Positions 14,659-22,991 of a DNA stretch of 32,135 nt are shown piece by piece (the first letter of the stretch is position 1; every line of letters starts with the position of its first letter). The notes beneath the pieces are model-generated. The model was not told where the DNA came from, did no database searches, and was given only the letters and a program-made list of their open reading frames with translations. Source of the stretch: Saccharopolyspora ipomoeae (GTDB taxonomy: Bacteria; Actinomycetota; Actinomycetes; Mycobacteriales; Pseudonocardiaceae); contig NZ_JASAOF010000038.1 of the NCBI RefSeq assembly GCF_029952525.1, forward strand, positions 1-32,135, written 5' to 3'. Made by a program: the position numbers and the translations under genes.

Positions 14659-15444
14659 CGGCATGAACCCGAGCTGCGCGGACAGGTCGGCAGCGGCGTC
14701 CCGCAGGTAGCCGACGGCCTCGCGCACGCGCTTGCGGGTGAAGCGGTAGGTGGGGCCGGAGGCGCTCAGCGCGGCGACGACGTTGCCCTCGTGGTCGTAG
14801 ACGGCGACGGCGGCGGCGTTCAGGCCGATCTCGAACTCCTCGTAGCTGGTGGCGTAGCCGTCGCGGACGATGAACTCGAAGTCCTTGCGCTGCTGGCGGG
14901 CGGCGATGACGGTCTGCTCGGTGTACTGCTCCAGCTTGCGGGCCAGGATGCGGTCCTGGTCCTCGCGGGGAGCGTGGGAGAGCAGCACCTTGCCGCTGGA
15001 GGTAGCGTGCAGCGGGGTGCGCTGGCCGACCCAGTTGTGCGCGGTGACCGAGGCGGTGCCGCGCGCCTGGCTGATGTTGATCGCCACGTCGTAGTCGCGG
15101 ATGGCGATGTTGACGGTCTCGCCGAGCTCGGTGGCCAGCGAGTCGCAGTAGGACTGGCCGATGCGCGAGAGGTCGAGGCGCTCGGTGGCGGCACCGGCCA
15201 GCCGGACGATCCCGAAGCCGATGGCGTACTTGCCGCGCTCGCCGAGCTGCTCGACGAGACCGCGCGATTCCAGGACGCTGACCAGACGGGAGGCGGTGGA
15301 CTTGTGCACGCCCAGCTCGCCGGCGATCTCGGTGATGCCGACCTCGCCGTTGCGGGCCAGCAGTTCCAGCACGGTCACCGCCCGGTCGACCGATTGCACG
15401 AGGGCTCCCGAGCTGCTTCCGCGTGATTCAGACGCACTAGCCAC
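14641..15444 (-). CDS. IclR-family transcriptional regulator
   Basis: A 267-residue regulator. The N-terminal winged helix (about 15-75) contains ITEIAGELGVHKSTASRLVSVLESRGLVEQ, and the effector-binding domain (about 90-260) has the family patterns GETVNIAIRDYDVAINISQA, TPLHATSSGKVLLSHA, RDGYATSYEEFEIGLNAAAVAVYDHEGNVVAALSASGP. IclR proteins act as dimers or tetramers and are usually controlled by a metabolite of the pathway they regulate. It follows soxG on the same strand after a 68-bp gap and is therefore a strong candidate for controlling the sarcosine and dimethylglycine genes. The start is a GTG at 15444. Ligand is unknown; dimethylglycine, sarcosine or betaine are reasonable guesses. 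Confidence 0.93.
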   Translation of the reverse strand: MASASESRGSSSGALVQSVDRAVTVLELLARNGEVGITEIAGELGVHKSTASRLVSVLESRGLVEQLGERGKYAIGFGIVRLAGAATERLDLSRIGQSYCDSLATELGETVNIAIRDYDVAINISQARGTASVTAHNWVGQRTPLHATSSGKVLLSHAPREDQDRILARKLEQYTEQTVIAARQQRKDFEFIVRDGYATSYEEFEIGLNAAAVAVYDHEGNVVAALSASGPTYRFTRKRVREAVGYLRDAAADLSAQLGFMPSVAGE

Positions 15445-15512
15445 GGGCCTGACCCTATCGGCTCGCCGGACCTATTCCGCGATCATCCGGTCGGGGCGGG
15501 AAATTCTGTTCC

Positions 15513-16007
15513 TCATTGTGCAACACCCGAGGTCACTTGGCGAGCGTCGAGCAACGCCGAGGCGACGTGGCCCGCGAAGGAGTTGCGGACGAGGATTCGG
15601 CAGGCGTCGTCGAGGCGCCAGAGGATCACCGGGACCCGGGCGAGCGGCGCCTGCGCGCAGCGGCCCGGGACGAAGTCGTCCAGGTCGAGCGAGCAGAGGG
15701 TCTCCAGGACCTCGCGGTCGCGCAGCCGCAGGGCGGTGCGGGCCGCCGAGACGTCGACGACGCCGAGGTGCCCGGGCTCGGTGCCGGTGACGCCGACGAG
15801 CAGGAACTCGTCCGGCCCCAGGCCCAGCGCCGCCCGGTGCTCGTCGCCGGTCACCCCGCCTGGTTCCGGCAGGCGCAGGCCGAAGGCGGTTCCGGCGCGG
15901 GTGCGGACGTCGAGCTGCGGCAGGAACGGCTCCTCGACGACGACGTCGGCGAGTTCGGCGGCGCGGTCGTGCAGCGGGCTGCGGCGCAGGTCAACCAGGA
16001 CCGTCAC
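15513..16007 (-). CDS. soxG: Sarcosine oxidase gamma subunit
   Basis: A 164-residue protein matching the gamma subunit of heterotetrameric sarcosine oxidase. RSPLHDRAAEL at the N-terminus, GTAFGLRLPEPGG, LGLGPDEFLLVG and the C-terminal DLDDFVPGRCAQAPLARVPVILWRLDDACRILVRNSFAGHVASALLDA are family features. The fold is a truncated relative of the GcvT-type folate domain and completes the alpha-beta-gamma-delta complex. The GTG start lies inside the end of soxA (17-bp overlap), with GGAGGGAG upstream, so translation is coupled to soxA. It is the last sox gene and is followed by the IclR regulator. No anomaly was seen; length is slightly short compared with the usual 190-200 residues. Confidence 0.9.
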   Translation of the reverse strand: MTVLVDLRRSPLHDRAAELADVVVEEPFLPQLDVRTRAGTAFGLRLPEPGGVTGDEHRAALGLGPDEFLLVGVTGTEPGHLGVVDVSAARTALRLRDREVLETLCSLDLDDFVPGRCAQAPLARVPVILWRLDDACRILVRNSFAGHVASALLDARQVTSGVAQ

Positions 16008-18642
16008 GGCGGGCTCCCTCCGGGTCGTAGAACACCGGCGCGTGCACCCGCACCGGCACCTCGCGGTCCCCCAGCGGCACGGCGAGGCGCTCGCCGAGGC
16101 GGTCGCGACCGGAACGCACCAGGGCCAGCGCGATGCTGCGGCCGAGGATCGGGCTGCGATAGCTGGACGTGACGTGCCCGAGCCCGCCCGCCAGGCCGGC
16201 GCCTTCGGGCAGCAGCTCGTCGGGGTCCTCGGTGAGCAGGCCGACGAGCTGCGGCCGGTCCGCGCGGGCCGTGTCGGCGCGGCTCAGGGAGCGCTTGCCG
16301 AGGAAGTCCTTGCGCTGCGAGACCGGCATGCCCAGGTCAAGCGGGGTGACGGTGCCGTCGGTGTCCTGGCCGACGATGACGTAGCCCTTCTCGGCGCGCA
16401 GCACGTGCATCGCCTCGGTGCCGTAGGGCGTGACCCCGACGTCCTCCCACAGGGCCAAGCCGTACCAGGACGGGACGTTGATCTCGTGAGCCAGCTCACC
16501 GGAGAACGAGATGCGGGCGATGCGGGCCGGAATCCCGTTGTGCAGCACCACGTCTCGGAACTCCAGGAATCCGAGCTCGCCCAGTTCCGGTGCCAGGCGC
16601 GCGACGACCCGGCCGGAGTCGGGGCCGGTGACGGCCACCGCAGCCCACTGCTCGGTGACCGAGGTGCAGCACACCTCCAGGTCGGTCCACTCGGTCTGCA
16701 GCCACTGCTCCAGCCAGTCCAGGACCTTCTCGGCTCCGCCGGTGGTGGTGCTCAGCAGGTAGCGGTCGTCGGCCAGGCGCAGCGCGACGCCGTCGTCGAA
16801 GACCATGCCGTCGGTGGTGCACATGATCCCGTAGCGGCCCTTGCCGACCGGCAGCCGCGCGAACCCGCCGGTGTAGACGCGGTTGAGGAGCTCGGGCGCG
16901 TCCGGGCCGACGACCTCGATGCGGCCGAGCGTGCTGACGTCCTGCATCGCGACACCGGTGCGCGCGGCGAGGCATTCGCGGTGCACGGCGGCGGCCATGT
17001 CCTCGCCGTCGCGCGGGTAGTAGCGGGCGCGGCGCCACTGGCCGACGTCCTCGAAGACCGCGTCGTGGGCCACGTGCCAGGAGTGCATCGGGGTGGTGCG
17101 GATCGGGTCGTGGAGGTCGCCGCGCTCGCGCCCGGCCATCATCGCGAACGGCACCGGCACGTAGGGCGGGCGGAAGGTCGGTGTGCCGACCTCACCCGGG
17201 GTGGTGCCGAGCTCTTCGGCGATGATGGCGGTGGCGTTGACCCAGGAGGTCTTGCCCTGGTCGCTGCCGACGCCGATCGTCGTGTAGCGCTTGATGTGCT
17301 CGACGGAGCGCAGCCCGGCCCGGACGGCCCGGCGGATGTCGGCGACGGTGGCGTCGCGCTGGAAGTCCACGAACTGCTCGGTGTCATCACCGGGTGCCAG
17401 CCACACCGGGCGGGGCGGGCGGATCGGCTCGGGAGGCAGGTCCGGCGTCGGCGGCGGGGACGTCCCCACCGCCCGGGCACCGGTTTCGAGACCTTCGGCG
17501 ATGCAGCCGGGCAGGTCGAACGTGCCGTTGGCGGCCCCGGCGACCAGGCCGTCGACCGGCCGGAACGCCGCGATCCCGTCGTCCCACCGGCGGTCGCCGT
17601 CGTGCAGGTGCAGCACCGGGCTCCAGCCGCCGCTGACGGCCAGCAGATCGCAGTCGATCTCCGTCCCGTCGGACAACCGCACGGATTCCACGCAGCGCCC
17701 GGCGGTTTCGACCACGGCAGCGCCCGCGATCACCGGCACGTCGGCGGGGGGCGGGTCGTCCCGGCTGTCCACGATCGCCTTCACCCGGCACCCGGCGGCG
17801 ACGAGCTCGGCCGCGGTCGCGTACGCGCTGTCGCAGGTCGTCGCCACCACGACGTCCCGCCCGGGAACGACCCCGAACCGCCGCAGGTAGGTCGACACGG
17901 CCGACGCCAGCATCACCCCGGGCCGATCGTTCCCCGCGAACACCAGCGGCCGCTCGTGCGCCCCGGTCGCCAGCACGACCTGCCCCGCTCGCACGTGCCA
18001 CATCCGCTCCCCCTGCGCGATCAGCACGTACCCGCCCGCGTACCGCCCCACCGCGGTCGCCCCCACCAAGATCCGAACCCCACCCGGATCGCTCCCGCGT
18101 TCGGACACCGGAAAACGCCTGTGATCGAGTCCCTGGAAACGGGCGTGTTCGGTCAGGTCGGACAGGGCGGTGGTGATCCAGTCGAGGTCGCGTTCGCCGC
18201 CCAGGTGGAGCCCGTGTTCGACGAGGAGGACTCTGGCGCGGGATCGGGACGCGGCGAGGGCCGCGGCCAGGCCGGTGGGGCCCGCGCCGATGATGAGGAC
18301 GTCGGCGTGGGCGTGCTTCCGGTGGTAGTTCGGGGAGTTCGCGGTCGTCAGGCGGGCTACGCCCGGGATGCTGTGGGCTTCCAGGCCGTCGTGCAGCGCC
18401 ACCTCCGTGGCTTGGGTGAAGGGGTCTCCGTCCGCCGTGACCAGGGCGTTGGGTTCGGTGAGGTCCGCTGTGAGGATTCCCCGGGGGCGGTGGCGGTAGG
18501 TGGAGCGGGCGACCTCGGTGCGGTCGTGGGCCAGCAAGGCCGAGGCGAGGGTGTCGCCGGGGTGGCCGGTGAGGGGTTCGCCGTCGAAGGTGCAGCGCAG
18601 GGTTCGGGTGCGGTCGATGCGGCCGCCGGTGTCGAGTCGCAT
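15991..18642 (-). CDS. soxA: Sarcosine oxidase alpha subunit (short form)
   Basis: An 883-residue alpha subunit of heterotetrameric sarcosine oxidase. Order: ferredoxin-like N-terminal region (about 12-85, with RHRPRGILTADLTEPNALV), NAD-binding oxidoreductase domain (about 112-470; GAGPTGLAAALAA 119-131, VVLATGAHERPLVFAGNDRPGVMLA), and a C-terminal GcvT-like folate domain (about 500-880; TLGRIEVVGPDAPELLNRVYTGG, SFSGELAHEINVP, RAEKGYVIVGQDTDGTVTPLDLGM). It helps turn the N-methyl carbon into methylene-THF. Canonical SoxA is about 950-1000 residues; this one lacks the usual linker of about 60 residues before the NAD domain, yet carries an unusual stretch at about 169-189. The start at 18642 overlaps the soxD stop (TGATG). 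An in-frame codon at 18864 would cover soxD and is rejected. Confidence 0.92.
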   Translation of the reverse strand: MRLDTGGRIDRTRTLRCTFDGEPLTGHPGDTLASALLAHDRTEVARSTYRHRPRGILTADLTEPNALVTADGDPFTQATEVALHDGLEAHSIPGVARLTTANSPNYHRKHAHADVLIIGAGPTGLAAALAASRSRARVLLVEHGLHLGGERDLDWITTALSDLTEHARFQGLDHRRFPVSERGSDPGGVRILVGATAVGRYAGGYVLIAQGERMWHVRAGQVVLATGAHERPLVFAGNDRPGVMLASAVSTYLRRFGVVPGRDVVVATTCDSAYATAAELVAAGCRVKAIVDSRDDPPPADVPVIAGAAVVETAGRCVESVRLSDGTEIDCDLLAVSGGWSPVLHLHDGDRRWDDGIAAFRPVDGLVAGAANGTFDLPGCIAEGLETGARAVGTSPPPTPDLPPEPIRPPRPVWLAPGDDTEQFVDFQRDATVADIRRAVRAGLRSVEHIKRYTTIGVGSDQGKTSWVNATAIIAEELGTTPGEVGTPTFRPPYVPVPFAMMAGRERGDLHDPIRTTPMHSWHVAHDAVFEDVGQWRRARYYPRDGEDMAAAVHRECLAARTGVAMQDVSTLGRIEVVGPDAPELLNRVYTGGFARLPVGKGRYGIMCTTDGMVFDDGVALRLADDRYLLSTTTGGAEKVLDWLEQWLQTEWTDLEVCCTSVTEQWAAVAVTGPDSGRVVARLAPELGELGFLEFRDVVLHNGIPARIARISFSGELAHEINVPSWYGLALWEDVGVTPYGTEAMHVLRAEKGYVIVGQDTDGTVTPLDLGMPVSQRKDFLGKRSLSRADTARADRPQLVGLLTEDPDELLPEGAGLAGGLGHVTSSYRSPILGRSIALALVRSGRDRLGERLAVPLGDREVPVRVHAPVFYDPEGARRDGPG

Positions 18643-18878
18643 CACGTCACCTCGTCGGTCCCGGTGTCGCGGTCGAGTTCGAACCAGCGGCGGCAGCCCG
18701 CGGCGTGCACCCAGCGCTCGCGCCACCAGCCGAGCGGGTTGTCCCGGACGAACAGCACTTCCGCCCACTCCGCGTCGCTCAGCGCGCCGGGGTCGGCGGG
18801 GTAGGTGACGGGTTGCCCGCCGTAGCGGAACTCGGACTCGTCCCGCTCCCCGCACCAGGGGCACCGGATTCGCAGCAT
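18642..18878 (-). CDS. soxD: Sarcosine oxidase delta subunit
   Basis: A 78-residue subunit with the delta-family pattern: IRCPWCGERDESEFRYGGQ at the N-terminus, RDNPLGWWRERWVHAAGCRRWFELDRDT at the C-terminus. Four zinc ligands are evident: Cys6, Cys9, His58 and Cys62. The subunit binds one zinc ion and sits against alpha and beta in the complex. GGGAGG lies about 7 bp before the ATG. It starts 20 bp after soxB ends, and its TGA overlaps the soxA ATG, so the three are co-translated. It is slightly shorter than the usual 90-100 residues because of a brief C-terminus. Confidence 0.93.
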   Translation of the reverse strand: MLRIRCPWCGERDESEFRYGGQPVTYPADPGALSDAEWAEVLFVRDNPLGWWRERWVHAAGCRRWFELDRDTGTDEVT

Positions 18879-18898
18879 CGCGCCACCTCCCGCCGATG

Positions 18899-20113
18899 TC
18901 AGTGCGCGACGGCCGCCGCGCCGTGCTCGTCGATGAGGGCGCCGGTGACGAACCGCTCCAGCCCGTACGGCTCGGCCAGCGGGTGCGGGCGCCCGCGCGC
19001 GATGGTGTCGGCGAAGACCTGCCCGACGCCCGGCGTCGCCTTGAAACCGCCCGTCCCCCAACCGCAGTTGAGGAACAGCCCCTCCCACGGCGTCGGTCCG
19101 ATGATCGGCGAGGCGTCCGGTGTGACGTCGACGGTGCCCGCCCAGGTCCGGATCACGTGCGCGCGGGCGAAGATCGGGAACAGCTCCAGCGCGGCGGCCA
19201 GCTGCCGCTCGATCACGTGCACCGATCCGCGCTGCGAGTAGCCGTTGCGGGAGTCGATGCCCGCGCCGATGACGAGCTCGCCGCGGTGCGCCTGGCTGCA
19301 GTAGACGTGCACCTGGTTGGACATCACGACGCACGGGTGCACCGGTTCCAGCAGCTCCGACACCAGCGCCTGCAGCGGGTGGCTCTGCAGCGGCAGCCGC
19401 AGGCCGAGGGTGTCGGTGAGGGTGCTGGTGCGCCCGGCCGCGGCCAGCGCGACCTTCTCGGCGCCGATGTCGCCGCGCGAGGTCCGCACGCCGCGCACCC
19501 GGTCGCCGTCGGTGAGGAACCCGGTGACCTCGCAGCCCTCCACCAGGTCCACGCCCATCTCGTCGGCCCGGCGGGCGAAGGCCCAGGCGACCAGGTCGTG
19601 CTTGGCGATGCCGCCGCGCGGCTGCCAGGTCGCGCCGAGAACCGGGTAGCGGCAACCGATGTCGACGATCGGGCAGATCTCGGCGACCTGCTGCGGCGAC
19701 ACCCACTCGGCGTCGATCCCGTTGGCGCGGTTGGCGAAGACGCGTCGCCGCGAGTCGCGCACCTCCTGCTCGGTGTGGGCGAGGTTGAGCACTCCCCGCT
19801 GGCTCAGCAGCAGCTCGCAGTCGAGCTCGTCGGGCAGCGTCTCCCACAGCCCCAGGGCGTGCTCGTAGATTCCGGCGCTGGCGTCCCACAGGTAGTTGGA
19901 GCGGATGATCGTGGTGTTGCGGGCCATGTTCCCGCCCGCCAGCCAGCCGCGCTCCAGGACCGCGACGTCGCGGATGCCGTGCTCGCGCGCGAGGTAGTAG
20001 GCCGTGGCCAGCCCGTGCCCGCCGGACCCGACGATCACCACGTCGTAGTGGCGGGCCGGCTCGGCGGTGCGCCAGAGCCGCTCGGGCGGCTGCGGAAGGG
20101 GTGTTGCACCCAC
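18899..20113 (-). CDS. soxB: Sarcosine oxidase beta subunit
   Basis: A 404-residue flavoprotein and catalytic subunit that oxidises sarcosine to glycine. The FAD-binding motif YDVVIVGSGGHGLATAYYLA is at 23-42. His172, in the GGIAKHDLVAWAFA segment, is at the position where FMN is covalently bound in characterised heterotetrameric enzymes, so both flavins are expected. The C-terminal RTWAGTVDVTPDASPIIGPTP and NCGWGTGGFKATPG motifs are conserved. The GTG start at 20113 has GGGGGAGG just upstream. It heads the operon soxB-soxD-soxA-soxG, the usual order in actinobacteria, and is divergent from the dimethylglycine oxidase gene, with a recognisable promoter at 20147-20176. Confidence 0.95.
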   Translation of the reverse strand: MGATPLPQPPERLWRTAEPARHYDVVIVGSGGHGLATAYYLAREHGIRDVAVLERGWLAGGNMARNTTIIRSNYLWDASAGIYEHALGLWETLPDELDCELLLSQRGVLNLAHTEQEVRDSRRRVFANRANGIDAEWVSPQQVAEICPIVDIGCRYPVLGATWQPRGGIAKHDLVAWAFARRADEMGVDLVEGCEVTGFLTDGDRVRGVRTSRGDIGAEKVALAAAGRTSTLTDTLGLRLPLQSHPLQALVSELLEPVHPCVVMSNQVHVYCSQAHRGELVIGAGIDSRNGYSQRGSVHVIERQLAAALELFPIFARAHVIRTWAGTVDVTPDASPIIGPTPWEGLFLNCGWGTGGFKATPGVGQVFADTIARGRPHPLAEPYGLERFVTGALIDEHGAAAVAH

Positions 20114-20146
20114 GGCGACCTCCCCCTGACTCCGGAAGGTGAGACC

Positions 20147-20176
20147 AGGCTAGGAGGCCCCGGACGACCCGGTCAA
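20147..20176 (-). promoter_or_regulatory. Likely sigma70-type promoter of the sox operon
   Basis: On the minus strand TTGACC (plus 20171-20176) is followed after 18 bp by TAGCCT (plus 20147-20152). This fits a housekeeping promoter and predicts a short leader of about 25-30 nt before the soxB ribosome binding site and GTG start. Confidence 0.5.
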
Positions 20177-20279
20177 TTCACGAACGGGGGACGCTGCTTC
20201 CCGTTGCCGCACAACAAGATCCACGCCCGCGAAATTGGTGGTCGACTTCCCTTGACGCACCCCCACCAGCGGGCGCACG

Positions 20280-20313
20280 GTTGCGGTATGCGCAGAGAGT
20301 TGTCGTAGACGCA
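20280..20313. promoter_or_regulatory. Direct repeat, possible regulator site before dimethylglycine oxidase
   Basis: Two related 15-mers, GTTGCGGTATGCGCA (20280-20294) and GTTGTCGTAGACGCA (20299-20313), lie 19 bp apart, matching at 11 positions. Their outer ends also form the inverted pair GTTGCG/CGCAAC. They sit 14-48 bp before the ATG of the dimethylglycine oxidase gene and could be a binding site for the IclR regulator. A TTGACG hexamer (20252-20257) with a weak CACGGT at 18 bp is a possible promoter overlapped by the repeat. A further GTTGccgcaCAAC is at 20203-20215. Confidence 0.35.
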
Positions 20314-20327
20314 ACAAGGCGGCAGCC

Positions 20328-22763
20328 ATGGTCACGAGCGCCCACATCCTGCTCGTCGGTGCCGGCATCGTCGGATGCAGCACCGCCCTCCACCTCGCGC
20401 GCCAGGGGATCACCGACGTCCTCGTGGTCGACCAGGGACCGCTGCCGGCCACCGGCGGGTCGAGCTCCCACGCGCCCGGGCTGGTCTTCCAGACCAACGC
20501 CTCGGAGACGATGAGCAGGCTCGCCGCCGACACCGTCGCGCTGTACTCCTCGCTGGAGGTCGACGGGCAGCCCTGCTTCCACCCGGTCGGCGGCATCGAG
20601 GTCGCCACCACGCCCGAGCGCTGGGACGACCTGCGCCGCAAGCTCGGCCTGGCCACCGCGTGGGGCATCGACGCCGAACTCCTCGACCCCGGCCAGGTGC
20701 GCGAGCGCATCCCCGCCATCGACGCCGGGTACGTGCTCGGCGGGCTGCACGTCGCCTCCGACGGCATCGCCAAGCCGGTGCGGGCGGCCGAGGCGATGAT
20801 GCGCGAAGCCCGCGGACTCGGGGTGCGCTTCGAGGGCGGCGTCGAGGTCACCGGGTTCGACGTCCGCGACAACCGGATCACCGGCGTCCGAACGGGTTCC
20901 GGGGACGTCGCGGCCGAGATCGTGGTGTGCTGCGCGGGGATCTGGGGCCCGAAGATCGGCCGGATGGCCGGGGTGACGATCCCGGTGCAGCCGCTCGCCC
21001 ACCAGTACGCGGTGACCACGCCGGTGCTGCCGGGCTCCGAAACCGAAGTGGCGCAACCGATCCTGCGGCACCAGGACCACTCGATGTACTTCCGGCAGGC
21101 CCGCGACCGCTACGGGATCGGCTCCTACCGGCACCGCGTGATGCCGGTGAGCACCGACGAGCTCTCCCCCACCGCCGCACCCGGCACCGAGGCCCCGCCG
21201 GAGGGCGGCGGCTGGAAGGGCATGGCCTCGGTGCACCCGTTCACCCCGGCGGACTTCGCCGGTCCGTGGCAGGAGGCGCGGCGGCTGCTGCCGGTGCTGC
21301 GCGAGGCCGAGATCGGCGAGGGCATGAACGGGCTGTTCCTGTTCACCGCCGACGGGATGCCGGTGCTCGGTCGGTCCGAAGTGGACAACTTCTGGATCGC
21401 CGAGGCCGTGTGGATCACGCACGCGGGCGGGGTCGGCAAGGCGATGGCGCAGTGGCTGGCCGGGCGCACGCCCGAGATCGACCTGCGTCAGGCCGACCTG
21501 CGCCGCTTCGACGACTTCGCCCGCAGCCCCTCATACCTGGCGCAGCGCAGCGCGCAGAGCTTCCGCGAGGTCTACGACATCATCCACCCGCAGCAGCCTC
21601 CCGAGCGTCCGAGGCCGCTGCGGACCAGCCCGTTCCACGACCGGCAGCGCGACCTCGGCGCGGTGTTCCTGGAGGCCAACGGCTGGGAGCGCCCGCACTG
21701 GTACGGCTGCAACGAACCCCTGCTTGAGGGCAGGGACATCGCCGAGCCCGGGCCGTGGGCGGGGCGGTTCTGGTCGCCGATCGTCGGCGCCGAGCACCTG
21801 GCCCTCCGGGAGCGGGTCGCGATGGTCGACATGACGCCGCTGGCCCGCGCCGAGGTCACCGGGCCCGGCGCCGAGGCGCTGCTGGACCGGCTCACCACCG
21901 GCCGGATCGACCGGCCGCCCGGGTACGTGACCTACGCGCTGATGCTCACGCCCGAGGGCGGCGTCCGCTCCGACGTGACCGTGGCGCGGCTGGGGCGCGA
22001 CCACTTCCAGGTCGGCTGCAACGGTCCCCGCGACATCGCGTGGCTGCGGGACAACGCCGAGACCGGCACCCAGGTCCGCGACATCACCGGCGGCACCTGC
22101 TGCATCGGGTTGTGGGGTCCGCGCGCCCGCGACGTGCTGGCGCCGCTGGCCGACGTCGACGTCTCGCACGAGGCGTTCGGGTTGTTCCGCGCCAGGCGGC
22201 TGCACGTCGGCGAGGTGCCGGTGGTGGCGCTGCGGCTGTCCTACGTCGGCGAGCTCGGGTGGGAGCTCTACACCTCCGCCGACTTCGGCCGCCGCCTGTG
22301 GGACCTGCTCGCGGCGGCCGAGCACGGCGCGTTCCCGGCCGGGCGGGGCGCGTTCAACGGTCTGCGCATCGAGAAGGGCTACCGCGCCTGGGGCACCGAC
22401 ATGTGGACCGAGCACACCCCGGCCGAAGCGGGCCTGGCCTTCGCGGTGAAACCCGACAAGGGTCCCTTCGTCGGTCGAGAAGCCTTCCTGCGCCAGGGCG
22501 AACCCGCTCGTCGCCTGCGCTGCCTGCGCATCGACGACGGCACGGTCCTCACGGGCTCCGAACCCGTCCTGGTTGACGGCACCCCGATCGGCTTCACCAC
22601 GAGCGCCGCCTACGGGCACACCCTCGACGCGAGCCTCGCCTACGCCTGGCTCCCCACCGACGCCGACACCGACCTGACGATCCGCTACTTCGACGAACCC
22701 CACCCCGCCACCGTCATCGACGACCCCGCCTTCGACCCCCGAATGACCCGAATGCGCTGCTAG
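20328..22763 (+). CDS. Dimethylglycine oxidase
   Basis: An 811-residue enzyme closely resembling, end to end, the characterised actinobacterial dimethylglycine oxidase of Arthrobacter globiformis (about 830 residues). The N-terminal FAD domain (1-420) begins HILLVGAGIVGCSTALHLA and has SSSHAPGLVFQTN, where His48 is at the expected covalent flavin position. LRHQDHSMYFRQARDRYGIGSYRHR lines the active-site region. The C-terminal GcvT-like domain (about 430-811) has TPLARAEVTGPGAEALLDRLTTG, RDITGGTCCIGLWGPRARD, RLSYVGELGWELYTSA and RIEKGYRAWGTDMWTEHTPAEAGL. The enzyme demethylates dimethylglycine to sarcosine, forms H2O2, and channels the carbon to THF as methylene-THF. Its product is the substrate of the divergent sox operon. 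The ATG has AAGG 8 bp upstream. Confidence 0.93.
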   Translation: MVTSAHILLVGAGIVGCSTALHLARQGITDVLVVDQGPLPATGGSSSHAPGLVFQTNASETMSRLAADTVALYSSLEVDGQPCFHPVGGIEVATTPERWDDLRRKLGLATAWGIDAELLDPGQVRERIPAIDAGYVLGGLHVASDGIAKPVRAAEAMMREARGLGVRFEGGVEVTGFDVRDNRITGVRTGSGDVAAEIVVCCAGIWGPKIGRMAGVTIPVQPLAHQYAVTTPVLPGSETEVAQPILRHQDHSMYFRQARDRYGIGSYRHRVMPVSTDELSPTAAPGTEAPPEGGGWKGMASVHPFTPADFAGPWQEARRLLPVLREAEIGEGMNGLFLFTADGMPVLGRSEVDNFWIAEAVWITHAGGVGKAMAQWLAGRTPEIDLRQADLRRFDDFARSPSYLAQRSAQSFREVYDIIHPQQPPERPRPLRTSPFHDRQRDLGAVFLEANGWERPHWYGCNEPLLEGRDIAEPGPWAGRFWSPIVGAEHLALRERVAMVDMTPLARAEVTGPGAEALLDRLTTGRIDRPPGYVTYALMLTPEGGVRSDVTVARLGRDHFQVGCNGPRDIAWLRDNAETGTQVRDITGGTCCIGLWGPRARDVLAPLADVDVSHEAFGLFRARRLHVGEVPVVALRLSYVGELGWELYTSADFGRRLWDLLAAAEHGAFPAGRGAFNGLRIEKGYRAWGTDMWTEHTPAEAGLAFAVKPDKGPFVGREAFLRQGEPARRLRCLRIDDGTVLTGSEPVLVDGTPIGFTTSAAYGHTLDASLAYAWLPTDADTDLTIRYFDEPHPATVIDDPAFDPRMTRMRC

Positions 22764-22789
22764 ACCCCCACCCCGACTCGCAGAACCCG

Positions 22790-22933
22790 GAATACCGCCG
22801 TAATCCGTCACCCGAATACCGCCGTAATCCGTCAGCTGAATACCGCCGTAATCCGTCACCTGAAAACCGCCGTAATCCGTCACCTGAAAACCGCCGTAAT
22901 CCGTCACCTGAATACCGCCGTAATCCGTCAGCT
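22790..22933. repeat. Six tandem 24-bp repeats
   Basis: Six head-to-tail units of exactly 24 bp (144 bp) lie in the 228-bp gap between the dimethylglycine oxidase and demethylase-like genes. Sixteen bases, CCGCCGTAATCCGTCA, are identical in all units. Variation is limited to position 5 (T or A, GAATA/GAAAA) and the last three bases (CCC, GCT or CCT). There are no spacers, so it is not a CRISPR array. A 24-bp period leaves two frames open on each strand; none has a start and stop framing a credible gene. It could be an iterated protein-binding site, a spacer affecting operon expression, or a minisatellite prone to copy-number change. Confidence 0.95.
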
Positions 22934-22991
22934 CCGGTGGGTATCGGTCCGTCGGAGACGTCCTCGGACAAGCAGAGTTGGAGCCGCAACC

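Noticed and set aside
15583..18804. A 1073-codon plus-strand open frame opposite soxA and soxG
   Set aside because: It is the antisense shadow of the sarcosine oxidase genes and shows no family motif.
18642..18864. Longer SoxA start upstream, adding 74 residues
   Set aside because: The extension overlaps soxD in another frame and lacks family similarity; the TGATG junction gives a natural coupled start.
22790..22933. CRISPR array
   Set aside because: The units are directly adjacent with no spacers, and no cas gene is present.
22764..22991. Glycine riboswitch before the GcvT-type gene
   Set aside because: No glycine aptamer-like conserved cores or paired elements were recognised; the gap is dominated by the tandem repeats.
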